Assembly (NCBI RefSeq): GCF_001421965.1
Contig: NZ_LMLP01000021.1
Location: 264,786 to 300,360 of the forward strand
Reading direction: 5' to 3'
Length of the DNA stretch: 35,575 nt
Origin: Sphingomonas sp. Leaf67
GTDB taxonomy: Bacteria > Pseudomonadota > Alphaproteobacteria > Sphingomonadales > Sphingomonadaceae
Part shown: positions 1 to 7,421 of the stretch, piece after piece
How the letters are laid out: every line of letters begins with the position of its first letter
How positions within the stretch are numbered: the stretch's first letter is position 1
Notes under the pieces: model-generated
Told to the model about the DNA's origin: nothing
What the model saw: only the letters and a program-made list of their open reading frames with translations
The model's database searches: none
Made by a program: the position numbers and the translations under genes

Positions 1-93
1 TGCGGCCTGCGATACAGATACCCCGCGCTCCCGAACCAGCTTCACCGCCTCGAGCTTGAACTCACGGCTGAACTTCCGTCGTTGCATCTCCAT
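1..93 (-). CDS. IS3-family transposase OrfA, 5' part only (cut by window edge)
   Basis: Reading the minus strand from 93 gives a protein starting MEMQRRKFSREFKLEAVKLV, the characteristic start of the helix-turn-helix OrfA protein of IS3-family elements, which binds the element's ends. A GGAGG-like ribosome site lies just upstream (about 96-100), and a second in-frame ATG at 87 is also possible. Only 31 codons are inside the window. Residues and spacing differ from the complete IS3 copy at 1997-3244, so this is a different element. Confidence 0.8.
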   Translation of the reverse strand, partial: MEMQRRKFSREFKLEAVKLVRERGVSVSQAA

Positions 94-96
94 CCT

Positions 97-137
97 CCGG
101 TTCCAAAAACACCTTATCTCGGTGTCCACGGAACCGG
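97..137. repeat. Inverted repeat upstream of the partial IS3 OrfA
   Basis: CCGGTTCC at 97-104 is mirrored by GGAACCGG at 130-137, a perfect 8-bp dyad with a 25-bp spacer. It sits between the OrfA start and the probable outer end of the element, so it may be part of the terminal transposase-binding region or a hairpin limiting read-through into the transposase. The exact end of the element cannot be fixed from one side. Confidence 0.45.
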
Positions 138-182
138 CAGCAGCTCACAGCAGCATGCTCGCCTGGTAGAGGGCCTCCGCAC

Positions 183-1280
183 CTAAACCCGGTCCGACGG
201 CTCAAACCTCCATTTGGCGTCAAACATCGCCAACAGAAGATCGACGTAGCTCCAACCAGCGGCTCGGGCTGCGATCGCGGAGAGGCAATCTTGATCTTCG
301 CGCCCCGGGCGGCCCGGCCCCGTCATGTTGGGTTTCATGTTAAGGTCGAACAATTTGAACGTACCATCCCGATCGGCCCGGCAATCGATCCTGATCGCGG
401 TGCGGGCGTCGACCAGCGCGGCCGCCGCGACGCAGCTGTCGATCATTGCCATGATAGCGGGTTCGCGTAGCCGCTCGGGAGTGATTGCGATGCTGTTGGC
501 GGTAACCGGAACGTCACCGTTATACGGTGCTACACCGCCGCGCTGATCGAAGCGGTACACGGGCGGCAAGGTCCAGTGCGTCGATGCCCGCGAACCGTCC
601 GGACGCGGAGACGCGGGCGGCATGACGGTGACCGTCATCTCATCACCGCCAAGAAACTCTTCCACCATCAGCATGTCCCCGAAGGTGGCAGCCTCGATCA
701 ATGCAGTCGCGGCATCGCGCAGGTCGCTGAGGCTCCCCACCAAGGTGACGCCTTGGCTTCCACGTCCGCGCACCGGCTTGACGATCATCGGAAAGGACAT
801 GCCGCGGGAAGCACACGCGTCTTCGACATCGGCCAGCGCACAGACGTTCTCCTTGCCCGTGCCGGACAGCAGAAACGATCGCGCTACGGGCAGGCCAGCC
901 TGGGCAAGAAGGACGTTCGTTTCGTACTTGTCGTCGAATGCCTGCATTGCCGAGGGAATCTGCCCGACAATGTCGACGTCGGCCATTACCGTCTCGAGCG
1001 GATGTCCTTCGAACAGGACGGTGTTCGCCCACAGGACCGATGCGCCTGCGGCGCCTGCGCTATGGATGCCGTCGGCCGTGTCCGGGAATACCCAGTCTAG
1101 CGCCTTAGACGGGTTCGGCGTGGAGGTGGGCGTGACCACATTCACGCCGGCCGTGCGCAATGCGAAAGCAATGTCGGCGCCACCATCTGAATATCCACCT
1201 GGCTTCGCATCCTTTCGCAGTCCATCGATCAACGGTGGCGGAAGCGCTTGGTAAAGAATGGCAACCGACGCTGTTTTCAT
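183..1280 (-). CDS. ATP-grasp ligase, D-alanine-D-alanine ligase-like
   Basis: The 365-residue protein has the order expected of an ATP-grasp enzyme: an N-terminal segment to about residue 110, a lid region starting near DDKYETNVLLAQAGLPVA (the usual 'K..t...l..aGip' pattern), an ATP-binding block around PMIVKPVRGRGSQGV, an acid-rich strand MVEEFLGGDEMTV, and a metal-binding end IRIDCRADRDGTFKLFDLNM followed by KPNMTGPGR. These enzymes activate a carboxylate as acyl phosphate and join it to an amine or similar group. The substrate is not readable: it could be a D-Ala-D-Ala ligase paralogue or a small-peptide or modified amino acid ligase. The start is supported by AGGAG a few bases upstream. 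It has no biosynthetic neighbours; the gene lies between two IS3-type elements, so it may be a stand-alone acquired gene. Confidence 0.75.
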   Translation of the reverse strand: MKTASVAILYQALPPPLIDGLRKDAKPGGYSDGGADIAFALRTAGVNVVTPTSTPNPSKALDWVFPDTADGIHSAGAAGASVLWANTVLFEGHPLETVMADVDIVGQIPSAMQAFDDKYETNVLLAQAGLPVARSFLLSGTGKENVCALADVEDACASRGMSFPMIVKPVRGRGSQGVTLVGSLSDLRDAATALIEAATFGDMLMVEEFLGGDEMTVTVMPPASPRPDGSRASTHWTLPPVYRFDQRGGVAPYNGDVPVTANSIAITPERLREPAIMAMIDSCVAAAALVDARTAIRIDCRADRDGTFKLFDLNMKPNMTGPGRPGREDQDCLSAIAARAAGWSYVDLLLAMFDAKWRFEPSDRV

Positions 1281-1450
1281 GATTAATCTCCTGCGCGTCG
1301 CGCACTAGCCCGGAGCGACGCGCCAGAGCAAATAGCTGAATTGCGTCTGCGGGTGCGCGATGCAGTCGCTTTCGGCAGCGTACGTCCGCTTTTACCTTCG
1401 CGTGATTCGTGAGTGGAAAGTCGGACGTTGAAATTGGTTTTATCAAAAAG

Positions 1451-1481
1451 ATCAACCAGCGTCCGAACCTGGGAAGCGAAG
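1451..1481 (+). repeat. Dispersed repeat, 5' half only
   Basis: Matches the first half of the copy at 27012 (shared AACCAGCGTCCGAA then TGGG.AGC). The second half is missing, and another, longer copy begins about ten bases further on. Confidence 0.5.
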
Positions 1482-1491
1482 GAAAGGGTAG

Positions 1492-1644
1492 GCTGCTGCC
1501 GGTTTCCCGGACATAAAGTTAAGCTACTTGCGTCTGCCTCTCAAAGTCCATGGGGCAGAAGTGGCCCATCTGCCGTTTTCGACATGAACAAATGGTAGAA
1601 CCTGGCAAGCGGGCACGCCCCCTGCAACGACCGCAATTGGGTCG
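1492..1644 (+). repeat. Dispersed repeat, extended ~150-bp copy
   Basis: The 60-bp core is at 1584-1643 (starts ATGAAC, ends ATTGGGTCG). About 90 bp upstream of the core also match the copy at 7232-7385: CTGCCGGTTTC, then GTTAAGCTAC.TGCG, then ATCTGCCG.TTT just before the core. The two are therefore related over roughly 150 bp with scattered substitutions. Confidence 0.7.
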
Positions 1645-2060
1645 TCTCAGCCGAACGGCTGCTAGGGGGTTTCGAACCCGATTCCGGCCGCTAGGTAAAT
1701 CATCCGGATATCCCCAAACCGGCAGTCTCACCAACTCGCAGCAGTCCCGTTTCTCCGTGCCCAACCGACCGTTTCGGGAAAATGCAATCGGGAACAGGTT
1801 TCGGGAAAACGGCTCAACCTAAGCGCATCGGAGACCGAGCATGCCTTTGCTGTCCCGCTGTACCTTCGTTTGTGGGGATGGCTACTTGCCCCCGTTTGCT
1901 GCCGTTCCGCTTTGGCCTATCCAATACGGTATGGCTGATAGTTCGTTGGATGCAGATACAATCATTGCGGAGATCGACGAGGGGGCAATTAGGCCGTGAC
2001 GTGACCCCCGTTTCTTCATCCACTTGGAACTAGAGACCGGCCCTCGAAGGGACGGACGGA

Positions 2061-2327
2061 ATGAAGCGGAAGCAGTTTTCGGAAGAGCAGATCATCGGCA
2101 TTCTGAAGGAGGCCGAGGCAGGTGCGGTGGTGACGGAGCTGTGCCGGAAGCACGGGATGTCGAGCGCCACCTACTATGCGTGGAAGGCGAAGTTTGGCGG
2201 CTTGGAGGTGTCCGACGCAAAGCGTCTGCGGTCGCTCGAGGAAGAGAACGCACGGCTCAAGCGCCTGCTCGCCGACACGATGCTGGACAACGCCGGTCTG
2301 AAGGACCTGCTGTCAAAAAAATGGTAG
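2061..2327 (+). CDS. IS3-family transposase OrfA (IS407-type)
   Basis: An 88-residue protein beginning [20 protein letters not shown], with the HTH segment [20 protein letters not shown] (residues about 22-41) and a leucine-rich coiled coil ([19 protein letters not shown]) used for dimerisation. It recognises the element's terminal repeats. It ends LLSKKW-stop, and the codons just before the stop form the slippery run that lets a fraction of ribosomes move into orfB to make the fused OrfAB transposase. The length is standard for the group and the frame is intact. Confidence 0.92.
   Translation: MKRKQFSEEQIIGILKEAEAGAVVTELCRKHGMSSATYYAWKAKFGGLEVSDAKRLRSLEEENARLKRLLADTMLDNAGLKDLLSKKW
2315..2321 (+). 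other. Programmed -1 frameshift site (A AAA AAA)
   Basis: Seven adenines are positioned so that in the orfA frame they read A-AAA-AAA, a classic slippery heptamer, two codons before the orfA stop (TAG at 2325-2327). A one-base backward slip puts the ribosome on ATG GTA GCG at 2321, the exact start of the orfB reading frame, so the fused OrfAB protein is continuous. Confidence 0.85.
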
Positions 2328-3226
2328 CGCCCGCCGCGAAGCGGCAAGCAGTCGTGCATCTCCAGACGACGCTGGGGATGAGCGAGCGGCGGGCGTGTGC
2401 TGTCGTCGGAGCGGATCGCACGAGTATGCGATATCGCTCGTGCCGAGCGGATGATGGTGACCTTCGGTCGAGGTTATGTGAGCTGGCGCAGCAGCGCCGG
2501 CGGTTCGGTTATCGACGTCTACACATCCTGCTTCGCCGTGACGGCATCACGATCAACCGCAAGAAGACCCAGCGGCTCTACCGCGAGGAGGGGCTGACGG
2601 TCAGGCGCAGGAAGGGACGCAAGCGCGCCGTCGGCGCGCGGGCACCGGCGCCAGTGTTGGCGCTTCCCAACCAGCGCTGGAGCCTGGACTTCGTTCACGA
2701 TCAACTCGCCACCGGCCGCCGGTTTCGGGTGCTGAACGTCGTTGATGATGTGACCCGCGAGTGCCTGGCGGCGGTGGTCGATACGTCGATCTCGGGCCGT
2801 CGGGTGGTGCGCGAACTAGGTGATCTGATTGCCAGACGTGGTGCGCCGAAGATGATCGTCAGCGATAACGGCACCGAGCTGACGTCGAACGCGGTGCTGG
2901 CCTGGTCCGGCGATGTGGGCGTCGAGTGGCATTACATCGCGCCGGGCAAGCCGACCCAGAACGGGTTCGTCGAGAGCTTCAACGGTCGCATGCGCGACGA
3001 GCTGCTCAACGAGACGCTGTTCTTTACCATCGGCCAGGCCCGCTCGATCCTCGCGCGATGGGTCGATGACTACAACACCGAGCGGCCGCACTCGTCGTTG
3101 GGCTACGCTACCCCGGCCGCATTCGCTGCCGGGCTTGAAAAGCAACGGGCGGGGTTAACCCCGCCCGTTGCTTCACCCGCGCTCATGCGCGACAACACCG
3201 GTCGGTCTCTGGTTGCCGTTGGATGA
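2321..3226 (+). CDS. IS3-family transposase OrfB (DDE catalytic part)
   Basis: About 301 residues in the -1 frame relative to orfA. It carries the HTH_21-type segment ([17 protein letters not shown]) followed by the retroviral-integrase-like rve domain. The three acidic catalytic residues are visible: D in [10 protein letters not shown] in VSDNGTEL and E in [10 protein letters not shown] with the usual K/R-rich spacing. The end [20 protein letters not shown] is typical. The frame is intact, so the element could still be active. It is normally produced as a fusion with OrfA; an ATG at 2321 might also allow separate initiation. Confidence 0.92.
   Translation: MVAPAAKRQAVVHLQTTLGMSERRACAVVGADRTSMRYRSCRADDGDLRSRLCELAQQRRRFGYRRLHILLRRDGITINRKKTQRLYREEGLTVRRRKGRKRAVGARAPAPVLALPNQRWSLDFVHDQLATGRRFRVLNVVDDVTRECLAAVVDTSISGRRVVRELGDLIARRGAPKMIVSDNGTELTSNAVLAWSGDVGVEWHYIAPGKPTQNGFVESFNGRMRDELLNETLFFTIGQARSILARWVDDYNTERPHSSLGYATPAAFAAGLEKQRAGLTPPVASPALMRDNTGRSLVAVG
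3140..3173. repeat. Perfect 34-bp palindrome inside orfB
   Basis: AAGCAACGGGCGGGGTT at 3140-3156 is followed directly by its exact complement at 3157-3173, with no spacer. In RNA this would be a 17-bp GC-rich hairpin near the 3' end of the transposase gene, upstream of the right end. Its position would suit a terminator or a cap on transcription passing out of, or into, the element. Confidence 0.8.
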
Positions 3227-3244
3227 AAGACTGGGGTCACGTCA

Positions 3245-3814
3245 ATGGAAGGCTCCAGTGGTGAAGGTGGCACAACGATCCCCCACCGAAAAGGACCCGA
3301 TCAGGATCAAAGCTCCGCATCAGACAGCTGTGTAGGTCGCAGAGCCGCCCATGCTGGCGAAAGCGATCAGCTAGGTGAGGCAAGGACACAAAAAAACGAG
3401 TACGTAGTCGTACGACAGTTACCGACCGGCCTGATCTTCTGTAGAACTGATATACCGCACGCCACGCATGTTGTCCTTTGCGCAGGGCCGGATAAACCCC
3501 ACGCGTTTGACATTATTCCGCTTCAGCCAAGAAACGGCGCTCTTGATGCACTCTGTCCAGTCTGTCGCGGGCATGGGCAATGGAATGCCGAAATCGACCT
3601 TGTGAGTTTCCGCTGCAAGCGGGCCATTTGCGAACGGTGCTATGGTGCAGGCTGCATCGAAACTGGAAACGATCGTGTCGGCCATCCGGACATTATCATG
3701 ACAGCGGAAGGCTACCCCAAGTGGGTTATCGGGTCTGATCCTGCGCCTGCTACGACAGCTAAGGTGGAGAAAAATGTAATAGGTACGTTATTCGCACCCC
3801 GTTTTACTTCGTAG
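3245..3814 (+). CDS. Conserved small protein with two Cys pairs (zinc-ribbon-like), function unknown
   Basis: The open frame of 189 codons begins at the base after the IS3 right end, so the true N-terminus is uncertain. The coherent protein seems to start near VVVRQLPTGLIF (about 3402). The central part has CPVCRGHGQW, then CKRAICERCYGAGCIETG: paired CxxC motifs with glycine-rich turns resembling the DnaJ-type or zinc-ribbon cysteine-rich fold, probably binding one Zn. I do not recognise a named family beyond this. If the IS is removed, a 22-codon frame at 1931 joins it in frame, which may or may not be real. It runs convergent to the next gene with 15 bp between the stops. Confidence 0.55.
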   Translation: MEGSSGEGGTTIPHRKGPDQDQSSASDSCVGRRAAHAGESDQLGEARTQKNEYVVVRQLPTGLIFCRTDIPHATHVVLCAGPDKPHAFDIIPLQPRNGALDALCPVCRGHGQWNAEIDLVSFRCKRAICERCYGAGCIETGNDRVGHPDIIMTAEGYPKWVIGSDPAPATTAKVEKNVIGTLFAPRFTS

Positions 3815-3829
3815 CCATGTTTCAAGCCC

Positions 3830-4381
3830 TCACGTCTGTAGCCGGCCGGAACCGTCCTGCAGCAGCCAGAATCGGGTATATCGTTGCAGGCGCGGTAGGA
3901 TGATCCATTGCAGCGTCGCGGTGAGCAGAAGTGATGAAGGCAGGAGTTGCAGGGGCAGCGGTGCATCTTTGAGCGCCGTGCGGATCACTAAGCTGATCGT
4001 TAGCAGGATGGGAAATACCGTCAGCCAGGTCGTCACGAACCGTTTCCACTTGCTGGCGCTCGCATCGCTCGGCAGTTCGAAGGCGACGCCTTCGCCAACA
4101 TCGATCTGGCGGAGCGAAGTAGAAAATCCATCAGCGATGGCAACGTGTGCGCGTACCTGCGCATCGTCATGCCATGCCTCGACCGCGGCACGGTCATCGA
4201 ACCGAAAAAGGAGATGCTGAAACCCCGCGGTCTGGCCGAGCCGGATTGCAGCCCGATATCCCGGCGCCACGCGGGCAAGGCGATTCAGTTCCGTCACCCA
4301 TTGTTCGAAATCCTGTTCGTGGCCCGCCCGGATTGCCCGGCTAGTGACGACGGTAGCGGTGTGAGCTGGATCAATAGGCAT
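3830..4381 (-). CDS. Antibiotic-biosynthesis-monooxygenase (ABM) domain protein with C-terminal membrane segments
   Basis: 183 residues. Residues about 6-95 (VTSRAIRAGHEQDFEQWVTE, then APGYRAAIRL, then HLLFRFDDRAAVEAW) match the small ferredoxin-like ABM fold found in monooxygenases and haem-degrading or stress proteins. After about residue 110 come two hydrophobic helices (WLTVFPILLTISLVI and LLPSSLLLTATLQWIIL) ending in a basic tail, so the domain is anchored in the inner membrane. This ABM-plus-two-helix layout is a known protein type without a settled reaction. The start ATG at 4381 is the first in the frame. Confidence 0.75.
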   Translation of the reverse strand: MPIDPAHTATVVTSRAIRAGHEQDFEQWVTELNRLARVAPGYRAAIRLGQTAGFQHLLFRFDDRAAVEAWHDDAQVRAHVAIADGFSTSLRQIDVGEGVAFELPSDASASKWKRFVTTWLTVFPILLTISLVIRTALKDAPLPLQLLPSSLLLTATLQWIILPRLQRYTRFWLLQDGSGRLQT

Positions 4382-4944
4382 GGTGGTGAGAACATACGAC
4401 TAACCACCCTGTTGCCCGCCCGCCTCTTTTTACGCGACCGCCTACACAGTTAGGGCGCGCCCCGAACTCCCAATCCGACAGGCCGCCCGACACCCAACAC
4501 GATGCCATTTTCTCATAGAATAACCAAATATGACCGCACAGCGCTTCGCTTGATCGAGAGCAGGTTTAATCAACAGCTCGCCAGGGGCGATGTCGTGGCC
4601 GCGCTGTACCGTGATCAGGTGAGGCGCGCCATTTCGAAGCCTAATGCCGAAAATGACAACCCAACTAACACGAGAGTAGCGCGAGCTGCAGCGAGGGTAC
4701 GCCGGCGTTCCTGAATGCGACCGTTCCGCTTCCCGTCCTGCCAAACGACCGCTTACTCCCGTGTGATAGCAACCGACCGGCCTTTTGGAATATGAACGAA
4801 CGGAAGAAGTCGAAAGCGGATAAGGTGCGTCCGATGACCGCATGTGGGTCATCAGTTTTGCAGGTGAGGTATTGATCGCCCGCTCGCCACCAGACGGTAA
4901 CCGACAAGAGTCCTTGGGCGCGGCCAGAATTACGTTGTTGGCAG
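4382..4944. other. Intergenic stretch with one dispersed repeat copy
   Basis: No clear gene. A 70-codon frame at 4502-4714 on the plus strand (starts MPFSHRITKYDRTALRLIES) has somewhat coding-like base use but no ribosome site or recognisable family, so I do not call it. The dispersed repeat lies at 4792-4851. The rest shows nothing recognisable. Confidence 0.5.
4792..4851 (+). repeat. Dispersed ~60-bp repeat
   Basis: Begins ATGAACGAACGGAAGAAGT and ends CCGCATGTGGGTC. The length and both conserved ends match the other copies. Confidence 0.6.
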
Positions 4945-6768
4945 TCAGGCTGCGATGAGACTGATCGTGGCACGGTTTCTACCCTCACGCTTGGACTGGT
5001 AGAGAGCCATGTCGGCTGCCTGAATGAGGGTTGAGCCGTCGCGGGCCATCGTATTTGACCACGTCGCGATGCCAAATGACATGCTGGTTGATCCAAGGCT
5101 GCGGCTGCCATGCCGAACGGTCAGCTCGGCGATAGCGCGTCGAACGACTTCCACGCGTCCTGCCAGAGCGTCCGCGGTCGTGCCCGGGGCGATGATAGTG
5201 AACTCCTCACCGCCGAAGCGGCAAACCACGTCGCCGTCGCGAAAACGGCTGCGCATTTCCGCTGCGACGACCTGCAAAACCGCGTCGCCAGCATCATGGC
5301 CGAATTCGTCATTGAACCGTTTGAAGTGGTCCACGTCACACATGACGAGGCTCAGCGGCGTGCCAGCGCGGGAGGCACGCGCGATCTCCAGTTTCAGCGT
5401 CTCCTCCATGTAACGGCGATTGAACAGGCCGGTCAGCGGGTCGCGGATCGTTTGCTCACGCAGGGAGCGCTGGAGGCGATGGTTCACCAATGCTGAAGCG
5501 ATGTTCTCGGTCAGCACGTTCATGCGGAAGCGGTTCTCGCTTTCAATCTTGCCTTGAAGGTAGAGGACACCGATAACCTCACCGCCGGCGAGCAAGGGTT
5601 CGCAGTGATAGATCTCGTCCTCGCCGACATGACCGCAAACGATGTCACCGCCAGGCCCAGACACGTAATGGCTTTGCCCGCGGCGCAACGCCCAACACCG
5701 ATCTGGCGCGAAGCCCTCAATCGGAACGTCCGTGCCGCCCCAGCTTGCGATGGGCACGAGGCAGTTGCGCGAGTTATTGTGCGCGTAGAGGGCGCCGGGA
5801 ACGTTCGGAAGTACGCGCGGTACGAAGACCTTGATGATCTGCGCTAGCTCATCGTCGGTGCGAGCCGCTTGCATGCGGTGCGACATGCCGCCCAGAAGCC
5901 CAATTACAGAGCTGCGTTCGCGCAGGGTCTCGCTGTTACGCTGCAACTCGGCGTTGGCGGTTTGCAGCTGACGCTCGCTGTTCGCCTGATCGGAGACGGC
6001 GTTCCTCAGCCTCTCCGCCATGGCGTTATAGCCTTCAGCAAGTCGGTTAAACTCCTCGGATCCCATTGCCGTATCAATGCGCGCATCCTGCTCACCGTCA
6101 CCCAACGCCGTCATGGCACGCATCATCGTCGCCAACGGCCGGCGGATTCCGCGGATCAATAGTGCGAAGCTGCAGACAACCAGCAGCGCAACCACGACCC
6201 CTCCGATAATGGCGAGCCTCCGCCCGCTGGCGAGCCGCTTGTCCGCAGCGTCTTGACGGCTAGTCTGCAAAGCCCGCTCTTCGTCGAGAAAGCCACTAGC
6301 CCGGGCGCTGATCGCATCCATCAGCTCACGTCCGCGACCACTGGCGACGATGGCTACCGCGCCAGTAAAATCGCCATGACGCGCGAGGAGCAAGGGCTGC
6401 CGAAGGAAGGTTGCCCGCTGCGCCATCAGAACCGCGATCTCACGAGCTCTTGCATGTTGCATAGGGTTATCGCTCGTCTGCCGGACCGCAACGGCCATAT
6501 TGCGCGCTGAGCTTTCCACCCGCTCGGCAAACGACCGAGCGTACGCTGGATTGCGGGTGATGATGAAGCCCCGCTGACCCGACTCCGCCTCGCGTAAATC
6601 CCCTAACGCTGCTTCCGTCGTCTCGATCACCTCTACCGAGTGTCCAGCCCATTCAAAACTTTGGCTGGTCTGTCGTGAGGCATCCACGAGGAGCCCTGCT
6701 AACGAAGCCAGTGCGATTAGGACAACGAGGCCGATCGCGGCGATCCGTGCTGAAAGTGACGACAACAT
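4945..6768 (-). CDS. Membrane diguanylate cyclase (CHASE3-HAMP-GAF-GGDEF)
   Basis: 607 residues. The order is: membrane helix (about 8-27); a CHASE3-like periplasmic sensor (about 35-175, with LREAESGQRGFIITRNPAY typical of the family); second membrane helix (about 187-207); HAMP (about 208-262); a short coiled coil (TANAELQRNSETLRERSS); GAF (about 290-435); and a C-terminal GGDEF domain. The active site reads RFGGEEF with GGEEF at 519-523, and RDGD five residues before it is an intact product-inhibition (RxxD) site. It should make cyclic di-GMP from two GTP in response to an envelope signal. Alone on its strand, with no partner gene. The nearby GGDEF-EAL gene (7422-9731) could act on the same messenger pool. 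Confidence 0.93.
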   Translation of the reverse strand: MLSSLSARIAAIGLVVLIALASLAGLLVDASRQTSQSFEWAGHSVEVIETTEAALGDLREAESGQRGFIITRNPAYARSFAERVESSARNMAVAVRQTSDNPMQHARAREIAVLMAQRATFLRQPLLLARHGDFTGAVAIVASGRGRELMDAISARASGFLDEERALQTSRQDAADKRLASGRRLAIIGGVVVALLVVCSFALLIRGIRRPLATMMRAMTALGDGEQDARIDTAMGSEEFNRLAEGYNAMAERLRNAVSDQANSERQLQTANAELQRNSETLRERSSVIGLLGGMSHRMQAARTDDELAQIIKVFVPRVLPNVPGALYAHNNSRNCLVPIASWGGTDVPIEGFAPDRCWALRRGQSHYVSGPGGDIVCGHVGEDEIYHCEPLLAGGEVIGVLYLQGKIESENRFRMNVLTENIASALVNHRLQRSLREQTIRDPLTGLFNRRYMEETLKLEIARASRAGTPLSLVMCDVDHFKRFNDEFGHDAGDAVLQVVAAEMRSRFRDGDVVCRFGGEEFTIIAPGTTADALAGRVEVVRRAIAELTVRHGSRSLGSTSMSFGIATWSNTMARDGSTLIQAADMALYQSKREGRNRATISLIAA

Positions 6769-6859
6769 GCTTTTGGCCGTACCCGTCAGGTTTTAGCATC
6801 CTGTTACTCACGCTCGGATCGTGCAAACGAGAGGAAGGCGCTTATGCCAAATCCCCGCG

Positions 6860-6920
6860 GTGAACGATGGTCGGGTCTCTGGCAGACGCCAAAGGGGGCT
6901 GAGTAACCGCTTCTGGGTCA
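6860..6920 (+). repeat. Dispersed ~60-bp repeat
   Basis: Begins GTGAACGATGGTCGG and ends CCGCTTCTGGGTCA: same length and half-site layout as the other copies, more diverged in the first half. Confidence 0.5.
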
Positions 6921-6973
6921 AAGCGGCAAAAGTGTAGGAAGTCGCTCGCCATGAAGGGCGAGCAACCGAGCGG

Positions 6974-7240
6974 TCAGACGGTGCGGATCGTCCCGCCGTC
7001 GATCACAAACTCAGCGCCATGGATCGCGGCGGCGCGGTCGGCGGCGAGATAGGCAATCAGGTCGGCAACCTCTACGGGTTCAGCTCCGCGGCCGATTGGA
7101 ATTCCACCCAAAGCATCAAGAACGGACTGACGGGCGTCTTCGACCGTGCCACCATTAGCTGCCTGTAGCATGGCGAGGAAGTCGCCCGTGGCTTCGGTCA
7201 TAATCCAACCAGGAGACACAGCATTGATCTGAGCTACTGC
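6974..7240 (-). pseudogene. 5'-truncated short-chain dehydrogenase/reductase remnant
   Basis: Read on the minus strand this gives INAVSPGWIMTEATGDFL, then PIGRGAEPVEVADLIAYLAA, then GAEFVIDGGTIRTV: the last third of a classical SDR (the NAVSPG segment after the catalytic Tyr-Lys, and the C-terminal 'G....DGG' end). The Rossmann GxxxGxG region and the YxxxK active site are missing. Homology stops at about 7235, where the extended dispersed repeat (7232-7385) begins, so the rest of the gene was lost at that junction. An in-frame ATG arising from repeat sequence (7255) could give a 93-residue peptide, but it cannot be an active enzyme. Confidence 0.85.
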
Positions 7241-7385
7241 CGGTTTCGTAGACACCAGGTTAAGCTACCTGCGCTTGCATCTAGATGTCCACCGGGCTGA
7301 GGTAGCCTATCTGCCGCTTTTGGTATGAACGAGTGGCAGAAGTTGGGAAGCGATGGATGGGGTGTAAACGTCCGCAACTGGGTCG
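7232..7385 (+). repeat. Dispersed repeat, extended ~150-bp copy
   Basis: Core 7325-7384 (starts ATGAACGAGTGGCAGAAGTT, ends CCGCAACTGGGTC). The upstream ~90 bp match the copy at 1492-1644 (CTGCCGGTTTC, GTTAAGCTAC.TGCG, ATCTGCCG). It lies exactly at the broken edge of the SDR remnant. Confidence 0.75.
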
Positions 7386-7421
7386 AGTTTGCCGACTTAT
7401 TTGACAATCTCCGACTAATTA

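Larger units (their letters stand above)
1281..1996. other. Intergenic stretch with dispersed repeat copies, between ATP-grasp gene and IS3 element
   Basis: No convincing gene. It holds a half copy of the dispersed repeat (about 1451-1481) and the long copy at 1492-1644. At 1931-1996 a short open frame starting ATGGCTGATAGTTCG runs 22 codons straight into the left end of the IS3 element and is in the same frame as the ORF that resumes at 3245, so it may be the broken start of an interrupted gene. The remainder, 1645-1930, shows nothing recognisable. Confidence 0.5.
1997..3244 (+). mobile_element. Complete IS3-family insertion sequence, IS407-type, 1248 bp
   Basis: The left end begins TGACGTGACCCC at 1997 and the right end is its complement, GGGGTCACGTCA, finishing at 3244. 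The terminal inverted repeats extend about 25 bp with a few mismatches. The element contains overlapping orfA and orfB joined by an A7 frameshift site, the normal IS3-family arrangement, and its size is typical. IS407-group elements usually make a 4-bp target duplication, but the flanks (GCCG on the left, ATGG on the right) do not match. This suggests recombination or a deletion at one side after insertion. Confidence 0.9.

Noticed and set aside
4502..4714. Possible small protein of 70 residues
   Set aside because: Codon pattern is slightly coding-like, but there is no ribosome site, no family and no conserved neighbour; not called as a gene.
5110..5847. Plus-strand frames of 97-129 codons within the diguanylate cyclase
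   Set aside because: Antisense shadows of the GGDEF and GAF domains.
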